Shown: piece by piece, positions 60,865-64,000 of the stretch
Layout: the number at the start of each line of letters is the position of its first letter
Position numbering within the stretch: the first letter of the stretch is position 1
NCBI RefSeq assembly: GCF_003952265.1
Contig: NZ_CP034438.1
Coordinates: 1,922,001-1,986,000, forward strand
Direction: 5' to 3'
DNA from: Flaviflexus salsibiostraticola
GTDB taxonomy: Bacteria > Actinomycetota > Actinomycetes > Actinomycetales > Actinomycetaceae
Length of the DNA: 64,000 nt
The notes under the pieces: model-generated
What the model was told of the DNA's origin: nothing
The model's database searches: none
What the model saw: the letters and a program-made list of their open reading frames with translations, nothing else
Translations under genes and position numbers: made by a program

Positions 60865-61374
60865 ATGAACGACATGCCAGAACCGTGGAGTAGCGCAGCC
60901 AGCAACGTTGGACTGAACTCTTACCGCAAGATCGCTGATGCCGCCGGCTTGTCCCCTGCCACGGTGTACCGCATCTTCGCAGGGCATCGCCGTTCTGTTC
61001 ACCCCGACACTATCGCTGGCCTGGCACGTGCCCTGCGTGTGGACGAGTCCTGGGTATCCGAACAGCTCGGCATGGGCCAGCAGACGATCCAGCCCTATAC
61101 GCCACCGGCCGAGGCGGACATGCTCACTCAACGCGAACGCGCAGCAGTCGACGAACTCATCCGCCTCCTCGTCATGCCACGCCAAACCGCAGGCGCCATG
61201 CGTCTCGGCGATACCATTCTCCCCACCACCCCGGATGCGGTCGCGTCTTACGAGATCGCCCGCGCCAAGCTCGCCGAGGTCGAACAAGCCGACTACATGC
61301 CGGCGGCGTCACCGCATGAACAACCGGACCCCCACAACGGTGTGGAAGAAGATGGTCAGGGTGGCAATGAGTAG
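60865..61374 (+). CDS. Helix-turn-helix repressor-like protein
   Basis: The 169-residue protein has residues 17-70 as a Cro/C1-type domain (SYRKIADAAGLSPATVYRIF and HPDTIAGLARALRVDESWVS), followed by a flexible region and a helical C-terminal part. TATACA (60829-60834) is a likely -10. TTGTGAA and TTTACAA (60803-60823) form an imperfect operator-like palindrome before it, suggesting self-control. It overlaps the DUF3800 gene by 8 bases. It resembles the repressor of a prophage or a toxin-antitoxin/defence locus. Confidence 0.75.
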   Translation: MNDMPEPWSSAASNVGLNSYRKIADAAGLSPATVYRIFAGHRRSVHPDTIAGLARALRVDESWVSEQLGMGQQTIQPYTPPAEADMLTQRERAAVDELIRLLVMPRQTAGAMRLGDTILPTTPDAVASYEIARAKLAEVEQADYMPAASPHEQPDPHNGVEEDGQGGNE

Positions 61375-62128
61375 GGCTGGAGGAGCTCGCGTCTCGGCCA
61401 ATAGGACCCGGACACGGCGGCGGCTGTCGACTATCTACATCGACGAATCTGGAAGCAGGAATTCACGCGGAGGATTCTTCGTCGTCGGCTTTGTCAAAGC
61501 TCGAGACTCGCACCAGCTGGCGCGGTCCATCAGGCACATTCGGCAAAAGCATCATTATCACGACGAGATCAAGTTCTCGTCCATCCAGAACGGCTCCTTG
61601 CTCTTCTATTTCGACGTCGTGGAATGCCTCGCCGCCGCTGACGTTAGAGTGGGAGGGTCCGTCTACGACGCCGCCGCAGGATTTGAAGCTGACCTTCCGA
61701 CATGGGAGCAACAGGCGCGCATGGCACGCCGGCTTGTTCAGGGGAACACCAACAAAGACGAGAACATCATCGTCTTCTTAGATCTGGTGCAGACGCCTCA
61801 AGGGGAGACTGTGTCTGGTCGCGTGAAGAGGCAGGTGAATCAACGTTTGAAGGGGAACCCGATTGTCGAAGCATATGACGTCGACTCGCGGGCAATGGAT
61901 CTTGTGCAGCTCGCCGATCTTGTCGCAGGCTCCATCCGGCTAGGTAGAGCGAAAGACCCGGCACCAGAAGGGAAGCGCGACTCCGCCAAGATGAAGGTGG
62001 CAATGAGGTTCCGGCGCGCTTTCGAGCTCGATTCGTTTGAAGATGTGAAGGCAGGAAAGGTCAATATTTTGACCATGGGTGACCTAGTCGATGCCGAGCC
62101 GATCCCCGGATTAGTTGACAATTTGTAG
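61367..62128 (+). CDS. DUF3800-domain protein
   Basis: In the 253-residue protein, STIYIDESGS (Asp26, Glu27) is the hallmark first strand of DUF3800, an RNase H-like fold; SRAMDLVQLADLVAGSIRLG gives the second acidic Asp near the C-terminus. The acidic residues suggest a metal-dependent nuclease, but this is not proven for the family. AGGGTGG precedes the ATG. It is translationally linked to the HTH gene. DUF3800 genes are frequent in mobile and defence islands. Confidence 0.8.
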   Translation: MSRAGGARVSANRTRTRRRLSTIYIDESGSRNSRGGFFVVGFVKARDSHQLARSIRHIRQKHHYHDEIKFSSIQNGSLLFYFDVVECLAAADVRVGGSVYDAAAGFEADLPTWEQQARMARRLVQGNTNKDENIIVFLDLVQTPQGETVSGRVKRQVNQRLKGNPIVEAYDVDSRAMDLVQLADLVAGSIRLGRAKDPAPEGKRDSAKMKVAMRFRRAFELDSFEDVKAGKVNILTMGDLVDAEPIPGLVDNL

Positions 62129-62252
62129 ACTCGTGGCGAGAATTGAGCTGTTAGTGGCCTTGGCCTAACCCGCCAGCACCCATCTAACCCAGTCGCGAGT
62201 GGTACTCGCTTCTAGGATCGCGCATATAGGTTTTGCGCTTACACACGTATAC

Positions 62253-62290
62253 GTTCTGCCCTTCCGTCTGGAGGGGCAGAACTTTTTTAT
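62253..62290 (+). terminator. Rho-independent terminator after the HTH-DUF3800 pair
   Basis: GTTCTGCCC at 62253-62261 pairs with GGGCAGAAC at 62274-62282, followed by six T. It would end the HTH-DUF3800 transcript 125 bases past the stop. Confidence 0.85.
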
Positions 62291-62315
62291 TTGGTCCGCT
62301 TCGGCACATACGCGT

Positions 62316-62518
62316 GTGACTGAATCTGATCTCATCGCCGCCCTCGAAGTGGCGGGTGTGCATGTGGTCTTTCTGCCGTACCCAAGGCCTGGTGTCTACT
62401 GGCATGCTAAGCGGTTGATCGAGATCGACGCACGTCTGTCCCCGCGGTGGCAGCGCTGCTCGACGTGACCGACTGGATCCCCCGCGCCCGCCAGCGCACG
62501 CTACGCGAAGTGGCGTGA
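62316..62518 (+). pseudogene. Frameshifted small gene (ImmA-like start?)
   Basis: From GTG 62316 one frame reads VTESDLIAALEVAGVHVVFL, then PRPGVYWHAKRLIEIDARLS, and stops at 62468. From about 62440 a second frame reads PAVAALLDVTDWIPRARQRT and ends at 62518. Joined by one frameshift they would make about 67 residues. The first part resembles the start of ImmA/IrrE-type proteins found beside phage repressors, but there is no HExxH site. Low certainty. Confidence 0.3.
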
Positions 62519-62765
62519 AAGGTCCATCTTTACAGTGTTCCGTGCTCCCGCAATGGGTCTTGCGGGCCAACAATCGGGTGAACTGTGTCCAGCTTTGGAA
62601 TGAAGTCGTCCCGGTGTTGCTTAGCATCATGATTGCCGTGACCGACGCTATATGCTCGCGAAGCTTCGGGTGTCCGACTTCGCTGGTCAATAACTGGTGG
62701 AACTTTACTTTCCGCTTTTCTCATCCTTTTCGCGTTTTTTCTTAATTTCATCGAGAACGCCTGGC

Positions 62766-62771
62766 GCTAGG
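62766..62771. repeat. Left target-site duplication of IS481-type copy 3 (GCTAGG)
   Basis: GCTAGG is repeated at 63835-63840. Confidence 0.88.
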
Positions 62772-63834
62772 TGTACTGACCCGGAGCGTTGTTGACTTGA
62801 GGGAGACCTCCGTAGTCGAGTTGGAGCTGTCTAGTTCCCCTACTCGTACTCACGGAGGTCTCTTATGTCCCACGCTAATGCCCGTCTGGCTCCGGCCGGA
62901 AGACTGATTATGGTTCGGCGTATTCAATCGGGGCGTGCTGTTGCGCACGTCGCTGCCGAGATGGGTGTCTCTCGAACGACGGCATGGCGGTGGTGGCGCC
63001 GCTTCCGCGAGGCTGGCCTGGCGGGACTGCAGGACCGCTCCAGCGTGGCCCGTTCCCACCCTCGACGCACGGGCGGGTGCGTGGAGACTCGGGTGCGGAT
63101 CCTGCGTCATTTCACGCGTCGCGGGCCGGTGTTCATCGCCGGTCAGCTTGGCATGCACGCCTCGACCGTGGGACGGGTGTTGCGTCGTCATCAGGCCCCG
63201 CTGCTGCGCGAGCTGGACCCGGTGACGGGGACCGTGATCCGGGCCCGGCGCCGCTCGGCTCAGCGTTACGAGCACGACTACCCAGGATCACTGATCCATA
63301 TGGATGTGAAGAAACTTGGCCGGATCCCCGACGGTGGCGGCTGGCGAGTCCACGGTCGCGGAGCGCGCCCGAGTGGCAGGCGCGGCCTGGGATATGACTA
63401 CATTCATGCCGTGATCGATGATCACTCCCGGGTCGCCTATGCGGAGATCCACGACGATGAGAAAGGCTGCACCGCTGCCGGAGTCTTGCAGCGTGCGATC
63501 GCGTTCTACGCCCGATTGGGAGTGCGTGTTGAACGGGTGATCACGGACAACGCGTTCGCATACCGCAAGTCCGCGGCGTTTCGTGGCGTGATCGACGCTC
63601 ATGGCATCAGACAGAAGTTCATCAAGCCCCACTGTCCATGGACCAACGGCAAAGTCGAGCGGTTCAACCGAACCCTGGCTGGTGAATGGGCGTACGCCAG
63701 ACCCTGGGACTCCAACACCCAACGCACCGCGCACTTGCAGTCCTGGCTCGATTACTACAACCTAGACAGACCCCACCTCGGCATCGCCGGAATCCCACCA
63801 ATCAACCGAATCAACAACGGTCGAGGTCAGTACA
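62772..63834 (+). mobile_element. IS481-family insertion sequence of a second type (1063 bp)
   Basis: The ends read TGTACTGACCCGGAGCGTT and, on the other strand, TGTACTGACCTCGACCGTT, with a GCTAGG 6-bp duplication. Only the first 10 bases match the 1105-bp elements, and the transposase is clearly diverged, so it is a different IS of the same family. It lies in the P63C pseudogene. Confidence 0.92.
62803..62862 (+). promoter_or_regulatory. Hairpin abutting the transposase start codon (copy 3)
   Basis: GAGACCTCCGT at 62803-62813 pairs with 62852-62862, two bases before the ATG, with GGAGG buried in the stem. The design is the same as in the 1105-bp elements although the sequence differs. Confidence 0.7.
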
Positions 63835-63839
63835 GCTAG
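62865..63839 (+). CDS. IS481-family transposase, second type
   Basis: The 324-residue transposase has an N-terminal helix-turn-helix (AHVAAEMGVSRTTAWRWWR), a DDE core with Asp in HMDVKKLG, Asp in ITDNAFAYR and Glu in NGKVERFNRTL. It shares the start MSHANA and the end GQYS with the other copies; the TAG stop (63837-63839) again lies in the target duplication. The gene is complete. Confidence 0.92.
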   Translation: MSHANARLAPAGRLIMVRRIQSGRAVAHVAAEMGVSRTTAWRWWRRFREAGLAGLQDRSSVARSHPRRTGGCVETRVRILRHFTRRGPVFIAGQLGMHASTVGRVLRRHQAPLLRELDPVTGTVIRARRRSAQRYEHDYPGSLIHMDVKKLGRIPDGGGWRVHGRGARPSGRRGLGYDYIHAVIDDHSRVAYAEIHDDEKGCTAAGVLQRAIAFYARLGVRVERVITDNAFAYRKSAAFRGVIDAHGIRQKFIKPHCPWTNGKVERFNRTLAGEWAYARPWDSNTQRTAHLQSWLDYYNLDRPHLGIAGIPPINRINNGRGQYS

Positions 63840-63840
63840 G
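63835..63840. repeat. Right target-site duplication of IS481-type copy 3 (GCTAGG)
   Basis: Identical to 62766-62771. Confidence 0.88.
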
Positions 63841-64000
63841 CGCTCATAGACGATGTTGTTGGTTAATTTGCCAAAGTAGCGGGGCTTCTTCATCGAAGCG
63901 GGATCAAATGGAAGGCCGCGGAGCCGGAACAATTGCTTGTAGAAGCTCACGTCGAAGGTCTTGACCCAAGGCTGGAGTTCGGAAGCCACATACGCCTCTC

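Larger units (their letters stand above)
62530..64000 (-). pseudogene. P63C-domain gene, broken by two frameshifts and an IS481-type element
   Basis: The frame enters from beyond 64000 (EAYVASELQPWVKTFDVSFY, LRGLPFDPASMKKPRYFGKL, NNIVYERLA), is cut by the IS at 62772-63834, resumes in frame (PGVLDEIKKKREKDEKSGK) and meets TAA. The next conserved part (KFHQLLTSEVGHPKLREHIA) is in another frame, and the last (DFIPKLDTVHPIVG) in a third. Order and spacing match the P63C domain, found in phage and plasmid proteins of uncertain role. It is certainly inactive. Confidence 0.75.

Overview
The window is high-GC DNA from an actinobacterium. The evidence is a WhiB regulator, Crp/GlxR-type regulator, DUF3618 and holin-X proteins, a Tad pilus cluster with a TadE-like gene beside a DEAH helicase, dense 4-nt gene overlaps and many leaderless starts. 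Genes for an anaerobic class III ribonucleotide reductase point to a facultative anaerobe, perhaps Actinomycetaceae; that placement is inference. From memory of Mycobacterium tuberculosis gene order, positions 28398-56661 follow the conserved block Rv3683-Rv3644c (metallophosphoesterase, PonA2, WhiB4, DUF4177, RidA, Crp, Nth, Ssd/Tad, helicase, TopA, delta-prime), with lineage-specific insertions. Layout: 1-8411 holds a membrane protein tail, an MFS exporter, upp, tadA, tRNA-Ser, a three-repeat Ltp-type lipoprotein, a two-component system and a thiol-redox trio (redoxin, CcdA, glutaredoxin-like). 8602-11870 is a sugar or polyol catabolic set (DeoC aldolase, FGGY kinase, SDR dehydrogenase). 12192-15755 holds a BrkB-like membrane protein and an overlapping envelope/stress operon (PRC-barrel, Ala-rich protein, holin-X, DUF3618). 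16169-24452 holds a DEAD-box helicase, a DUF1846 protein, a PfpI-like protein, a methyltransferase, two peptidase/hypothetical genes and a possible immunity protein. 24532-26749 is a NERD-domain gene split by an IS481-family element. 27293-35287 is the CBS-like membrane protein, tRNA-Pro and the PBP/WhiB/Crp/Nth block. 36529-45196 is the Tad pilus cluster and DEAH helicase. 45284-47964 is nrdDG behind two NrdR-like boxes. 49494-52056 is a methyltransferase gene split by a second, nearly identical IS481 copy. 52156-56661 is topA-tmk-holB, followed by a secreted S33 peptidase. From tRNA-Thr (58339) to the right edge lies a decaying accessory island: an IS1249-type element with three tandem 89-bp left-end repeats, a repressor-like HTH gene overlapping a DUF3800 gene, gene fragments, and a P63C-domain gene broken by frameshifts and a third IS481-type element. 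The most useful sequence-level results are these. Both broken host genes can be rebuilt in frame by removing each IS plus one 6-bp target copy. The IS481 elements use NCTAGN targets, and the target supplies the transposase stop codon. A -10 hexamer sits 6-7 nt before the start codon in at least a dozen genes. Two NrdR-like boxes are spaced three helical turns apart. No CRISPR array, rRNA or replication origin was seen.
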